From positions 1 to 27,041 of the forward strand of contig JALQPE010002467.1 of the NCBI GenBank assembly GCA_030407315.1: a stretch of DNA of 27,041 bases. Reading direction: 5' to 3'. A program made the translations under genes and the position numbers. A model generated the notes under the pieces. It did not search any database. It saw only the letters and a list, made by a program, of their open reading frames with translations, and had not been told where the DNA came from. The first letter of the stretch is position 1, and each line of letters starts with the position of its first letter. Positions 9,906 through 19,097 of the stretch are shown piece by piece. This stretch comes from Asparagopsis taxiformis. Its lineage: Eukaryota; Rhodophyta; Florideophyceae; Bonnemaisoniales; Bonnemaisoniaceae.

Positions 9906-12900
9906 CTAGACAGTGAAGTAATCATGACCGTATTCGATAAACAGCTCGGATCCAGCTGAGATAGCCTCGTTAGCAGTAACACATACAACTTGGTAGGTAG
10001 ACACAGAGCTCTCACTGATGAGTTCTTGTACAGGGGAGGAGAAACTAACATTAGCAGTTCGCGACGGGCGATCGGTTCCCTCTGCTGGATCCACGAACGT
10101 TGGGTCGTTGATTTTCGAAGCAGCGCAATACTCGAATGGAACAATGAAGATGGGGCGGCCAGACGTAGACGGAACCAAGCAGGTGATATTTGGGTCCTTG
10201 ATTTTGAACTGCGTACTTCTGGAAGCGCTCAATCGAGAACGAAGTCGGACCCGTACCAAACGTCTTCAGTTTTGCTTGGTAGAGATCCTTGTAAACCACT
10301 GCCCCAAAATAGTACCCGACGATATCTCCTGGATCAATATCTACTCTTGCGAAGAGTCCATCACCAGCTGCAGGTATAGTTGAAGTTGCAACGTATACAT
10401 TGTGTGCCATTGCATCAATTGATAGCAGGGTTTTACTATCCATGGTGGACAACAAGCCCAGCAGTGATTGTGGCCATTTGTGAATAGGAAGGTCTACCAA
10501 GTCATTGTGCTGGTCTGGGATGCACCAAATGGCGGTCAGAAAGCTGATGAGGTGGGGTGGAAGTTGTGTCGAACTTGGTAAACTGGAGGGGTTCTTCGAG
10601 TGGGAATCGTCATCGGAAGTTCCGAGTTGAGAAGTGGCCAGCTGCTGCAGGGCGGGCGTGGACTGTTGAGCAAAGTTCCCAATGGAGACCTGCTGCAGAA
10701 ATGCAAGATTAACTCTAGGAAGGGATAGTTCAAAGCAGTCCGTGAACTTCTCACACCCCACAAACCTCCTGTACTGACCGTGGTGCATAGTAAGGCATGC
10801 AACTGCAGTAGAGAAAGTGCCAGCAAACATGTCCACGACCAAGTCTCCCTGGTTTGAGAAACGTCCAATGAGCTCTTGCATGAGAGCTACGGTCTTCTGC
10901 TCGGGGCGCAACGTAACCTTTTTCTTGTCCTTGTCCAAATATTTCACTGTTTCCGATGCTGTGATGCGCGGGATGTTGTCGATGACATTTGTCCAAGCCT
11001 TGAACCTAGAAGGGATGTATCCTGCATTTCGGTAGTTCACCATCCCCCAGCCTTCTTTACCCTTACCCAGCTTCGTAGCATGTACAACCAGCTCGACCAT
11101 ATTTAACAAACTGGTTGTAATCCTATATGGAGGCGAAGTAAAATGGGTGGGGCTCCGAGTACAGACGATAGGCTGCGAATCAACCGCGAACATAGGACTA
11201 CCCGTAGAGTATTTCACTTTGCGAAGCTCGTATACCCAATTGTAGAACAGAGCAGCAGATGTGAATATGAGAACATGACCACCCTTGCGCGTCACCTTGG
11301 AAATTTCAGCTACCGTGTCTTCGATTTCTTCCTGACGGAGGACATCGTAACCAGAGTTTCCTCTGCCAGACATACGCCTAGTATTGTACGGCGGGTCAGT
11401 GAGTACCAACTGAGCACCTTCCCGGATTTGCGGCTTTCGAGGATTGTCAACAGCGTCATAGTTCTTCAAAAGGTCTCTGAAGCTGCAGTTGAAAGTATGC
11501 AGGACAGATCCTTTCATGTTGTCCATTTCTGGAGGAATCAACACTTCATCTTCTGCACGCATGGATTTTATATCAGCTCTGGCCGCTTCGGCGGTACCGC
11601 TGTTACCGCTATTCCTGCTCGAGCTTCCTGCACCAGAAGGGCTTTCATCTAGTCGTCTGCGTTTAGCATTCGGGCTCGTTCCGTTCCCGCCGGGCGGAGA
11701 ATCCCGTACTGGAGAAGCTGTTCTCTCAGTGTCTCCGAACAGCTCCTCATTAGGGTCGGGCGTTGATTGTGGCTCTTCTGTGAGGCTGAATGCCGTGAGT
11801 TGCCTTTCAACCATACCCAGAGCCCGAATAGTCGTAAACCTCCCAGCATCCGGGGAACCAGTCGACGCCTGGAAGCCCTGTAGGAAAGGTATTGCTCGCG
11901 GTGAAGAAACGGTTTGGTCGAACAATTCTTTGTGCCGACAGATCGTCATTATGTGCTCCCAGAAGGACGTTGCGCAGAGGCGCATCTGAGCATCTTGCAG
12001 CAGCGTACGATGGACAGCCGCACTCGAGATGCTTGCCGAGTGCTGCACTCTTCGAACAGCTCCTCTGCCGTGCAACAAAGTCTTCAGCTCTCGAAGCGGT
12101 GCGAAGCCCCTATTTTCCGAGTCCAGGACGTGGTACGTGAATACTCTCTGGTCGTACAGAAGGTACGGTTGCAAGAGCTCCTCGGTATTGGTAGCCCCTA
12201 GCGACTTTGCCAATACATCCCATGACTTCAGAATCACATGAATACCATATCCAAGACGCTGGGCAGTCCACGGACTATCCTTCTTGAGAAGCGGCGTGGG
12301 TCTATTCGAAGACCTCGTTCTTGTACGTGAGCGTGGCCGGGATTCTGCCTGCAACTTCCAGTCTCGGTCCATTTGTATCAATGCCATGAGAAATACAACC
12401 CTCTCGAAAGTTGTGGTAAGTCTCGGAGTTGTCCAGCTATCTTGATGCGAAGCGCGCTCCTGGGTCTGTGAAACGAAGAATTGGCATGCTAGTGATTGTC
12501 TTGAGAAGGCATCTCGACCAATCGCGGACTGGGAGAAGTTATGCTCGGTGTAGAACTCTTTCTGAACTGGAAGTGGTGGTCCAGGACTCTGAGAGTTTTT
12601 GAGTGGATCCTCTGCTGATTGCTCATCACGCTCATGGACAAACACGGGAATAAAGAAGGATACGGATAAATCCAGCAACCCACAGCTCGTGAGGAATAGA
12701 TCCCATACCCGTGTGTCTATATCTACACTACCATCTTCACCAGCAGAAATGGTGAAGTTTCGGACTGCTTGCACAATGTTAAAGGTGTGACGATGGTAGG
12801 CATACGAGAACCATTTATCCAGAACGATTGAAGCATTCGCTGGCAGGTCAAACTTGTACATACTGCTCACAGCCCTTCGAAACGCTGTGAGCGAACGTTC

Positions 12901-13380
12901 TGCAAGGGGCACATGATCCTCTTTCTTCTCAGCTTCATGCCAACAGTCTCGCATGTGAGCGACTATTGCTACACTTTCGTAGAACGGAATAATCCTTTCC
13001 CTCTCCAGGAGATGAAAGAGAATAGAGGCAAGCGTATGTGGTTTGGTAGTAATAGATTCGTAGCTCATGCGAAGTAAATATCTCGATGTGTTCCGTCGGG
13101 GGCGCGACCACACCTCCTCGCACACGTCCATGCCTCCCACCAAGGTTACGTCACCATTGTCCGCAATGCTACCGTACAGATAGAGACGTTCGAAATCCAG
13201 ATGCACTACGGATGTGACATCGGAGGCTGGGGTGCTAGCCCCTGCGATAGCAGGAATTGAAACAACGCGAGCGGGATCAACCCATAGAATGGTTCCGTTT
13301 CCGTACTTGTCAGATGGATGCATCGGCCCATCTTCGCTGTACGTTTCGACAAGCCCGTGCCGGGGTTGTGGCTGCGCCAT
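9906..13380 (-). CDS. Beta-class DNA amino-methyltransferase fused to a SET domain
   Basis: The start is taken as the ATG at 13380 (MAQPQPRHG); upstream codons in the frame lack an ATG. Residues 1 to ~555 match no family I recognise. A basic nuclear-localisation-like stretch (NAKRRRLDE) is at ~571-579. The methyltransferase has catalytic motif IV TDPPYNTRR at ~661-669, then RPEQK at ~825-829, then AdoMet-binding motif I DMFAGTFSTA at ~850-859. Motif IV before motif I is the order of beta-class N6-adenine/N4-cytosine DNA methyltransferases. From ~993 a SET domain follows (GDGLFARVDIDPGDIVGYYFG). The first frame is lost near 10190-10290; the rest of SET (CAASKIND, TANVSF, AGSELFIEYGHDYF) is in another frame ending at 9906. 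A one-base indel or a ~43-nt intron (GTTTGG...TTCCAG) would join them. SET enzymes methylate lysines; substrates here are unknown. Length is about 1,140 residues. Confidence 0.85.
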
Positions 13381-13757
13381 TTCAGGGGATGCTCGGGAAC
13401 GAGGGAGAAGAGAGAATGCGATAGATTGGTAGAGAAGATTGCAATGCAATCCGGCACATGTGCCTGACAGGACGGCAAGGAGATTTTTCCGCGCGCCCGC
13501 AAAATTTGAAATTGGAATTTATGGAAGCCCCGATTTCTGACGAGGGGTCGCGGGATGATGAAAGAGTTTGGAGTTTTGTTGTTGAAGATTGGTGAAGGGG
13601 TGCAATGTTTTGAACGGGTATGCAGCTTGGGCGCATTCTGTATCATGACAGTGCATTAAACAAAATCTCCACAACCTTGAGCTAGCTTCACTAATAATAC
13701 AGAGACACTGCACCTAAATTCAAGCCCCATTAGCTACAGACGGTCGCCAGACTAGTC
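13381..13757 (-). promoter_or_regulatory. Upstream region of methyltransferase-SET gene
   Basis: On the coding strand, the ~45 bases before the ATG are pyrimidine-rich (TTCTCTCTTCTCCCTCGTTCC, seen as a purine tract on +). CT-rich tracts upstream of the start are common in filamentous fungal promoters. No clear TATA box was identified. The region ends at palindrome P1-B, so promoter and gene sit in the same module. Confidence 0.4.
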
Positions 13758-13800
13758 TAAAATTTGGTAATTTTTTGGGCACAAAAATTACCAAATTTTA
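13758..13800. repeat. P1 palindrome, copy B
   Basis: 43 bp with arms TAAAATTTGGTAATTTTT and loop TGGGCAC. The left flank is AGACTAGTC and the right flank is ATGCCCC, the reverse orientation of copies D, E and F. Confidence 0.95.
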
Positions 13801-14217
13801 TGCCCCACTCGTAGTGACCGTATGGCTCGTACTCCGTCCTACTTTGTACCAGCGACCTTATGCCATGGGACACTCACCACCACGAGTAAGCACCACGTGG
13901 GCAGCACCTTCTATAGTTCGGTGCAATTATGTTTATCGACTATTGGTGCACAACTGTCTGGATGCATCACGATGACTAGATGTTCAAGATTGTATGAGGA
14001 GAGAAGTAGACGGACATAGATGCACGTCATGGTAATACCGGTTCGGTTTTGAACAGAGCTGCAATGCGCCGTCAATGTTCGTCAACAACCATCCAGCGAA
14101 GAAGCGTAGCATTTGGAATGTTTAGAAACATCAGTAAAGCATGGAATGTATGAACCTGACGTAGCCTGGGGCAGGAGCGGTTGTCCAAATCTGGAACAGG
14201 TGGGCGCCGGATGGGTC

Positions 14218-14260
14218 TAAAATTTGGTAATTTTTTGGGCTCAAAAATTACCAAATTTTA
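14218..14260. repeat. P1 palindrome, copy C
   Basis: 43 bp, same arms as the other P1 copies, loop TGGGCTC, preceded by GATGGGTC. It forms the left edge of the module carrying the oxygenase and ParB-like genes and pairs with copy D at 18516-18558 in inverted orientation. Confidence 0.95.
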
Positions 14261-14521
14261 GGACCTGAATAGCAGCTGGAAAAGACAAAGTAGAGGTACT
14301 GCTGAGGTCGGGAGCGCTCTTAGCTCATGGATACGCACTCGTTAGTCTGGGTTGAGAGGAAAACAATATCGTAGATCACAGAATGTCACAAGTTGTCAGT
14401 AAGCAATGGGGAAGAGTATACTGTTAGTATATAGTATACTATGCTACAGGTGAAGCAATGGAGGAACATTAAGAAAACAATAGAAACTTTAGTTGAGAGC
14501 AACCTATAGGTGAAATCCTAC
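14261..14521. other. 3' flank of oxygenase gene, no gene
   Basis: Between P1-C and the stop codon of the oxygenase gene there is only AT-rich sequence, including a small palindrome-like run of GTATAC/AGTATAC around 14415-14443. It is likely 3' UTR and terminator of the minus-strand gene. Confidence 0.4.
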
Positions 14522-16495
14522 CTACTCAACTGTTATGTAATCTTCACTACTATCCGGTACCTCATCGTCCGACTCAAAGTCGTGTGCGAACTCGTAAGGT
14601 TTCGGCAGACGATTGGGGTCGTCACTCTGCACCGGTGCGTAGACGAGATCATTGACTAGCTCGGAAGAATCACGTACAGCCATGCTATGGACTCGAATGT
14701 GATGACCGTATTGTACTCCAGTCTTAGAAATTTTGTCCTTCACGAAGTCGTAATCCTGCCATCCCGCACCAGCGTGCTCTACGTCACCACGAGTCACGAG
14801 AACAGAGAAGGGTGGAATCCAAACCAATTTTGGATGGAGATGGGGCCAGATGGCCAGGAAGGCATCACGAGGGGCGTTGAGGAAGGCATGACTCCGCGGT
14901 CGTACCAGAATTGGGGACCCAACTGCACCAGTAGCTATGAAAGAATAGTCTGGGTCTGGTGCAGGGGTCCCACAATAGCGGTTCGGTTCCTCGCGTGGCG
15001 GTCCTGGGTACGTGAAGTCGAGATGCGGGATCTGACGAGTACAGTTGGAACCCGTCAGGAGCATCCGAAGTCCTGTCCTCCCAAAGCGCAGCTTGGAGCC
15101 TTTCTTGAATCCGTTCAAAGATGAAACGGAATCCTCCAAGTGCAACATTTCCGCTATAATTGCGAGGATGACATCCACGGAAACCTTGTCATGAGCCAGC
15201 GACATGGATTGCTCCCCGTCGAGGTCTTCAATGACAGCCGAGCGGGGGGTCATGTACCGCTGGCGAGACGCGCCACCCCGGGCATCCTGGGCAGCTGAAC
15301 CGGAGTTCAGAATCGTGCCCCACGCCCCTTCCACATTGTCATCGAACTTTTGGGCAAACCCAGAGAGCAGTTCGTGGATTGCAGACCGTACATCGGAAGC
15401 TCCTAGTATGTCTTCGAGGACGATGTATCCATCGAAATCAATACTAGCCCTTGCCCGCTCCCAATAAACAATCCTCTCCTCGGATGTACCACCAGCCGCG
15501 GAGTTGATATCCTCCCTGATCTCCTCCACCTCCCCACTCGTCATGATGAACCCAGAGCGGTGTTCAGGATGGAGCAGACCCGAAATTGAACGCACGAACG
15601 TAGCAGCTTGGGCAAGCGTGGTCTGCTCCGTGAGAAAGGAAGGTGGCGGTGGCTGCTCGTCCTCATACCTGTGTACCCGAAACCCCTTGGAAGTCACCTT
15701 CGTCTTTGTAGGGGTTTCGCCGTCTTCTATCTCACCTTCACGCTCCTTTTCGCCAGATGAGGGTGGCTGTGCAGGAAGCGGAAGGGAGACAGGGGGAGAA
15801 GACGGGCTACCGAGAGCGATGAGTTGCTCTGCGATAGCGGCACTTCTGGTCTTGGACCGAGTCATCCGAGTCGGAGGAGGAGTGGTCGGCTCTCTCCTCC
15901 TCTTTTCTCCCCGCCGCGGTGTTCCAGAGGCACTTTTCTTGGCTGGTTCCCGGGATATGGGCGCCTTCCCTCCCATCGTACTCCGCGGAGCCTCACCGGT
16001 CTGCTTATCCTTTTCTTCAGCAGACTCGGTAGAGGACGCGTCCTTTTCGAAAGGATTGTACGCATCACCTTCCCACGCTTCTTGTAACGTGACCCCTGCA
16101 GGAGGGGTCCAAGAAGGGGGGTCATCCGGTTGACGGCCATCGTAGCACTCACGGGAGCAGACGAACACCATGTCTCGCTCACCGTTGTTGAGGTACTTGA
16201 TGGGGATGAGGTGATATACTCGAGGATAGTCGCACAGGTTGTGTACTGGCTGAATGTTGCACGCTGTGCATTTGTGCACAGCGGCATAGCCGGGGAAGCG
16301 ACAGTGTGATCCAAGCGAGCAGGGAAAGGGGCGTGGCGTAGTTTCATCGGGCGGAATGCGCACAGAGCGTGAAACTACTGTCCCCCCACCACCCCCCTGC
16401 GGTTGAGAAGCTTCAACCGAGGTTTCGGGGTTCTGCTGTTCCGTGGCGATAGCAGAGTCGGGAACAGGAGCAGACGTGGGTGGGGAGACGGCCAT
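14522..16495 (-). CDS. Zinc-binding plus 2OG-Fe(II) dioxygenase-like protein
   Basis: 657 residues from a good ATG. The N-terminal region has a Cys/His cluster: C59, C65, C76-X2-C79, H85-X2-C88, C113-X3-C117, resembling a PHD/RING-like treble-clef zinc module. A disordered, basic linker follows (GEKRRREPT at ~196-204). The C-terminal third looks like a double-stranded beta-helix oxygenase of the PhyH-like type. It opens with FDGYIVLEDIL (~354-364). HLD at 491-493 and H574 (RGDVEHAGAGW) give the HxD...H iron triad, and R601 (HHIRVHSMA) is positioned to bind 2-oxoglutarate. The family oxidises small molecules, proteins or nucleic-acid bases; the substrate here is unknown. It lacks the TET/JBP signature. 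Its ATG lies inside the preceding ParB-like frame, so the two may be one protein split by a frame change. Confidence 0.75.
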   Translation of the reverse strand: MAVSPPTSAPVPDSAIATEQQNPETSVEASQPQGGGGGTVVSRSVRIPPDETTPRPFPCSLGSHCRFPGYAAVHKCTACNIQPVHNLCDYPRVYHLIPIKYLNNGERDMVFVCSRECYDGRQPDDPPSWTPPAGVTLQEAWEGDAYNPFEKDASSTESAEEKDKQTGEAPRSTMGGKAPISREPAKKSASGTPRRGEKRRREPTTPPPTRMTRSKTRSAAIAEQLIALGSPSSPPVSLPLPAQPPSSGEKEREGEIEDGETPTKTKVTSKGFRVHRYEDEQPPPPSFLTEQTTLAQAATFVRSISGLLHPEHRSGFIMTSGEVEEIREDINSAAGGTSEERIVYWERARASIDFDGYIVLEDILGASDVRSAIHELLSGFAQKFDDNVEGAWGTILNSGSAAQDARGGASRQRYMTPRSAVIEDLDGEQSMSLAHDKVSVDVILAIIAEMLHLEDSVSSLNGFKKGSKLRFGRTGLRMLLTGSNCTRQIPHLDFTYPGPPREEPNRYCGTPAPDPDYSFIATGAVGSPILVRPRSHAFLNAPRDAFLAIWPHLHPKLVWIPPFSVLVTRGDVEHAGAGWQDYDFVKDKISKTGVQYGHHIRVHSMAVRDSSELVNDLVYAPVQSDDPNRLPKPYEFAHDFESDDEVPDSSEDYITVE

Positions 16496-18060
16496 GGGGG
16501 AGCGGGGGGTGAGTCGGGTTGTGAGGGGGAAGGGGGAGGGGGAGGAGAGTTGGGTTTGGAGGGGGAAGGGGGAGGAGAGTTGGGCTTCGAGGGGGAAGGG
16601 GCGCGGGCTGTTGAGTCCGGCTTGGCTTGGGAGTCAGGAGGAGAAATGTCCATCGGATTGATTTCGTCCTCAGGAAGGGGTTGTGAGGGAAGGGGAACGG
16701 GGAGAGGTTCCATGATATTCTCCCCGAATTGGGTCGGAGAGCGAGCCTGCCGAGTCACCTGTGATGGTGACTTCGGAGGAGTGGCTGATGCCACAGGGGC
16801 AGGAGCAGGAACGCTCTCTGCCGCTTTCTCGCTCTCCTTCCCCACATCTTTTGCGCCTTGACTGGCCGCAGTGGCAAGCACTGCATCGCCAGATGCTCCG
16901 GGAGGAGGGGGCGGAGTCTCACGATCCGGTGCAATGTTGAAACGTTGCAGGATGACGGTTCGGAAATCTTCTCGGCGACGCTCGTGGTTCTTCTCCTGTT
17001 TTGGCACAGGTTCTTCTTCATATTGAACCATGCGCTTGAACACGGATTTCCAGGTCGGGATCATGTCCGTTCCATCCGGTTCGAGGTCCTCCAGGTCTGC
17101 CAGCTCGTCCGTAGTCATCCCAACCTTGGGTGCGACTTCACGGATTACCAGGTAGAAATCTCTGATGTAATTGAGATACACCCTGAGCTGGAGACCTGGG
17201 ATGCGACCAAAGGACTGGAGCAATTTCACAGAGCGGTAGTGAATGCACCTAACCATCAGCTCACTGGCACGGTCCTCAGCCTTTGTGAACGCGGTGTCCT
17301 TCAGCACTAGAAGGCTGATTCCAACCTCATTTTCCTTCCTACCAGAGGCCATCTTGTACGCCTCGTACGTGCGTGGTGAACGTCTCATGTTCAGAGCCAC
17401 ATTGACGATAGACGTCACCGTACTCTTCCTGAGTATGCCACTGAAGTGACGCTGGAAGAACCAGTTGCACAGCTGCGAAGCTGTCATACTGGAGAGTTTC
17501 CTTTCCCCTTCCTTCGCGTACTTCAAGTTGCAGTTGTATATGCTGATGATAGCATGAATACGGTCGCGGATGGTGGTCGGTAAAACCGTGTGCACCAGTT
17601 CGTTCAGCCGCTGACTCAGGTAGAGCACGTCTTCCATCGTCATGGCTTGTCCATCTGGCCTGAACGCTTCCTGAACAGGAACGCTGTCCACAATAGAAGC
17701 CAGACGTTCAACTCCTTCCGCTTTGGCTCGGACAAGAGCGCCACGACGATGGAGACCATCCGCGATGTAGAAGCGTGTTTCGTCGGACTCGTGGGCTAGA
17801 CCAACGACAGTCACGGAGCCCACGGAAGAGGTCTGAAAGCCTTCAAGAACCATCTTCTGAAACAACACATCTACATGCGACTCATCAACCTCGCGCGATG
17901 TTTCTTCCGTGACATGAATGTCCGCAATCGGAAGTGTCATCTGCCGGAACTCGTAGTTCGCAAGCGTGCTACCAGCCCGGGGCATCGCGGGGACTGTCAG
18001 CTCCCGAGCTGGAGCGCGGGAAGATGCAGCTGCGAGACGAGAGCGTTGACGATGAAACAT
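16375..18060 (-). CDS. ParB/Srx-fold domain protein with proline-rich tail
   Basis: The start is set at the ATG at 18060 (MFHRQRSRL), preceded on the coding strand by CCACAAAC; the frame upstream to 18453 is pyrimidine-rich promoter sequence translated as Ser/Pro/Leu. Residues ~41-130 form a ParB/Srx-like domain (LPIADIHVTEE, then SVTVVG, then FYIADGLHRRGALVRAKAEG). DGLHRRGAL matches the G-x-R-R-x-x-A box of ParB N-terminal/nuclease-like domains. A helical region (~140-330) of unrecognised type follows, which could carry the DNA-binding role. The C-terminus is low-complexity with SPSKPNSPPP-type repeats. The last ~40 residues overlap the oxygenase reading frame and may not be real. ParB-like domains bind or cut DNA and some hydrolyse CTP; the function here is not known. 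Confidence 0.75.
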   Translation of the reverse strand: MFHRQRSRLAAASSRAPARELTVPAMPRAGSTLANYEFRQMTLPIADIHVTEETSREVDESHVDVLFQKMVLEGFQTSSVGSVTVVGLAHESDETRFYIADGLHRRGALVRAKAEGVERLASIVDSVPVQEAFRPDGQAMTMEDVLYLSQRLNELVHTVLPTTIRDRIHAIISIYNCNLKYAKEGERKLSSMTASQLCNWFFQRHFSGILRKSTVTSIVNVALNMRRSPRTYEAYKMASGRKENEVGISLLVLKDTAFTKAEDRASELMVRCIHYRSVKLLQSFGRIPGLQLRVYLNYIRDFYLVIREVAPKVGMTTDELADLEDLEPDGTDMIPTWKSVFKRMVQYEEEPVPKQEKNHERRREDFRTVILQRFNIAPDRETPPPPPGASGDAVLATAASQGAKDVGKESEKAAESVPAPAPVASATPPKSPSQVTRQARSPTQFGENIMEPLPVPLPSQPLPEDEINPMDISPPDSQAKPDSTARAPSPSKPNSPPPSPSKPNSPPPPPSPSQPDSPPAPPWPSPHPRLLLFPTLLSPRNSRTPKPRLKLLNRRGVVGGQ

Positions 18061-18300
18061 GTTTGTGGGTGGGATAAACAAGCTCTTGAACTCTGAACGG
18101 TGTATAGAGGTGAAGTGGGCACGAAAAGGGCAGGGAGTGAAGAGAAAGAGAGGGCACGGGAGAGCAAGGATTGAAGAGAGAGAGAGAGGATGGGACACTG
18201 TCACTGTGGGGAGACAGATGGATGCAAAGCGGGAGAAGCAGAGAGAGATGCGAAGAGCGAAGCTTGGAAAGCAGGGGGAGTTGGGCTGAAGCAGGGAGAT
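18061..18300 (-). promoter_or_regulatory. Pyrimidine-rich promoter-like tract
   Basis: On the + strand 18120-18290 is dominated by GA runs such as GAAGAGAGAGAGAGAGGATG, i.e. a CT-rich tract on the coding strand right upstream of the ParB-like gene's ATG. Such tracts are typical of fungal core promoters. No clear TATA or CAAT element was seen. Confidence 0.5.
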
Positions 18301-18515
18301 GCACGATCTGAATTGCCTTTGAGGTGCTGGAGTACTACAAGGAGTAGTAGATGAGTAGCAGAGGAGAGTGACAGGAAATCGTGTAGACGTAACGTTTGGA
18401 AGGTTAACTGAAGGGGTGCGAATAAATTCGCGCCCACGCGCCAAAAGACTCACCGGTTGCGTTCAAATCAATCAGTACCCAATGAACAGTCGTGAAGAGA
18501 GTACAAGAAGGGGCG
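18301..18515. other. 5' flank between P1-D and the CT-rich tract
   Basis: No coding potential that I trust. It contains the distal upstream region of the ParB-like gene and ends with TACAAGAAGGGGCGTG, the flank type shared with other P1 copies (GGGGCATA). Confidence 0.35.
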
Positions 18516-18558
18516 TGAAATTTGGTAATTTTTGAGCCCAAAAAATTACCAAATTTTA
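18516..18558. repeat. P1 palindrome, copy D
   Basis: 43 bp, left end TGAAATTTGG (one change from the consensus TAAAATTTGG), loop GAGCCCA. It forms the right edge of the ParB-like/oxygenase module, in inverted orientation to copy C. Confidence 0.95.
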
Positions 18559-18975
18559 GACCCGTCCGGCGCCCACCTGTTCCAGATTTGGACAACCGCT
18601 CCTGCCCCATGCTACGTCAAGTTCATGCATTCCATGCTTTACTGATGTTTCTAAACATTCCAAATGCTACGCTTCTTCGCTGGATGGTTGTTGACGAACA
18701 TTGACGGCGCATTGCAGCTCTGTTCAAAACCGAACCGGTATTACCATGACGTGCATCTATGTCCGTCTACTTCTCTCCTCATACAATCTTGAACATCTAG
18801 TCATCGTGATGCATCCAGACAGTTGTGCACCAATAGTCGATAAACATAATTGCACCGAACTATAGAAGGTGCTGCCCACGTGGTGCTTACTCGTGGTGGT
18901 GAGTGTCCCATGGCATAAGGTCGCTGGTACAAAGTAGGACGGAGTACGAGCCATACGGTCACTACGAGTGGGGCA

Positions 18976-19097
18976 TAAAATTTGGTAATTTTTTGGGCTC
19001 AAAAATTACTGCAGTAAAAACTGATCTAGCAAAGTGCACTTGGCTAGATCAGTTTTTACTGCAGTAATTTTTGTGCCCAAAAAATTACCAAATTTTA
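18976..19097. repeat. P1 palindrome, copy E, expanded to ~122 bp by P2
   Basis: The first 32 bases and the last 32 bases are each P1 sequence. Between them sits a 58-bp palindrome, P2. The whole 122 bp is itself an inverted repeat with only two mismatches over 61-bp arms (GGGCTC versus GGGCAC, and GCAAAG versus GCCAAG). The two P1 pieces overlap by 21 bases but as reverse complements, not as a direct target-site duplication. Confidence 0.95.
19008..19065. repeat. P2 palindrome, copy 1
   Basis: 58-bp hairpin with arms ACTGCAGTAAAAACTGATCT and centre GTGCAC. Each arm ends in ACTGCAGT, itself an 8-bp palindrome containing the PstI hexamer. An identical copy lies at 19420-19477 and a diverged one at 24301-24357. 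Confidence 0.95.

Larger units (their letters stand above)
13737..14260 (-). repeat. Left arm of a ~524-bp inverted repeat (P1-B, U1', P1-C)
   Basis: This 524-bp segment is the reverse complement of 18516-19118, apart from a 79-bp expansion of the palindrome in the right arm and a handful of substitutions. The unique 417-bp core U1' (13801-14217) has the same length as U1 (18559-18975) and by eye differs at only a few bases. The two arms enclose the ParB-like and oxygenase genes, so together they look like long terminal inverted repeats. The arm continues 21 bp beyond P1-B (CAGACGGTCGCCAGACTAGTC) and then similarity stops abruptly. Confidence 0.92.

Noticed and set aside
14522..16495. TET/JBP-type oxygenase, as known from fungal KDZ transposons
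   Set aside because: The motifs around HLD and the second His fit a PhyH-like arrangement; the TET/JBP signature around its HxD motif is not seen.
18560..18704. Short open frames across P1 and the U repeats
   Set aside because: The same type of frame appears in inverted copies and in both strands because the palindrome is free of stops; they show no protein signature.
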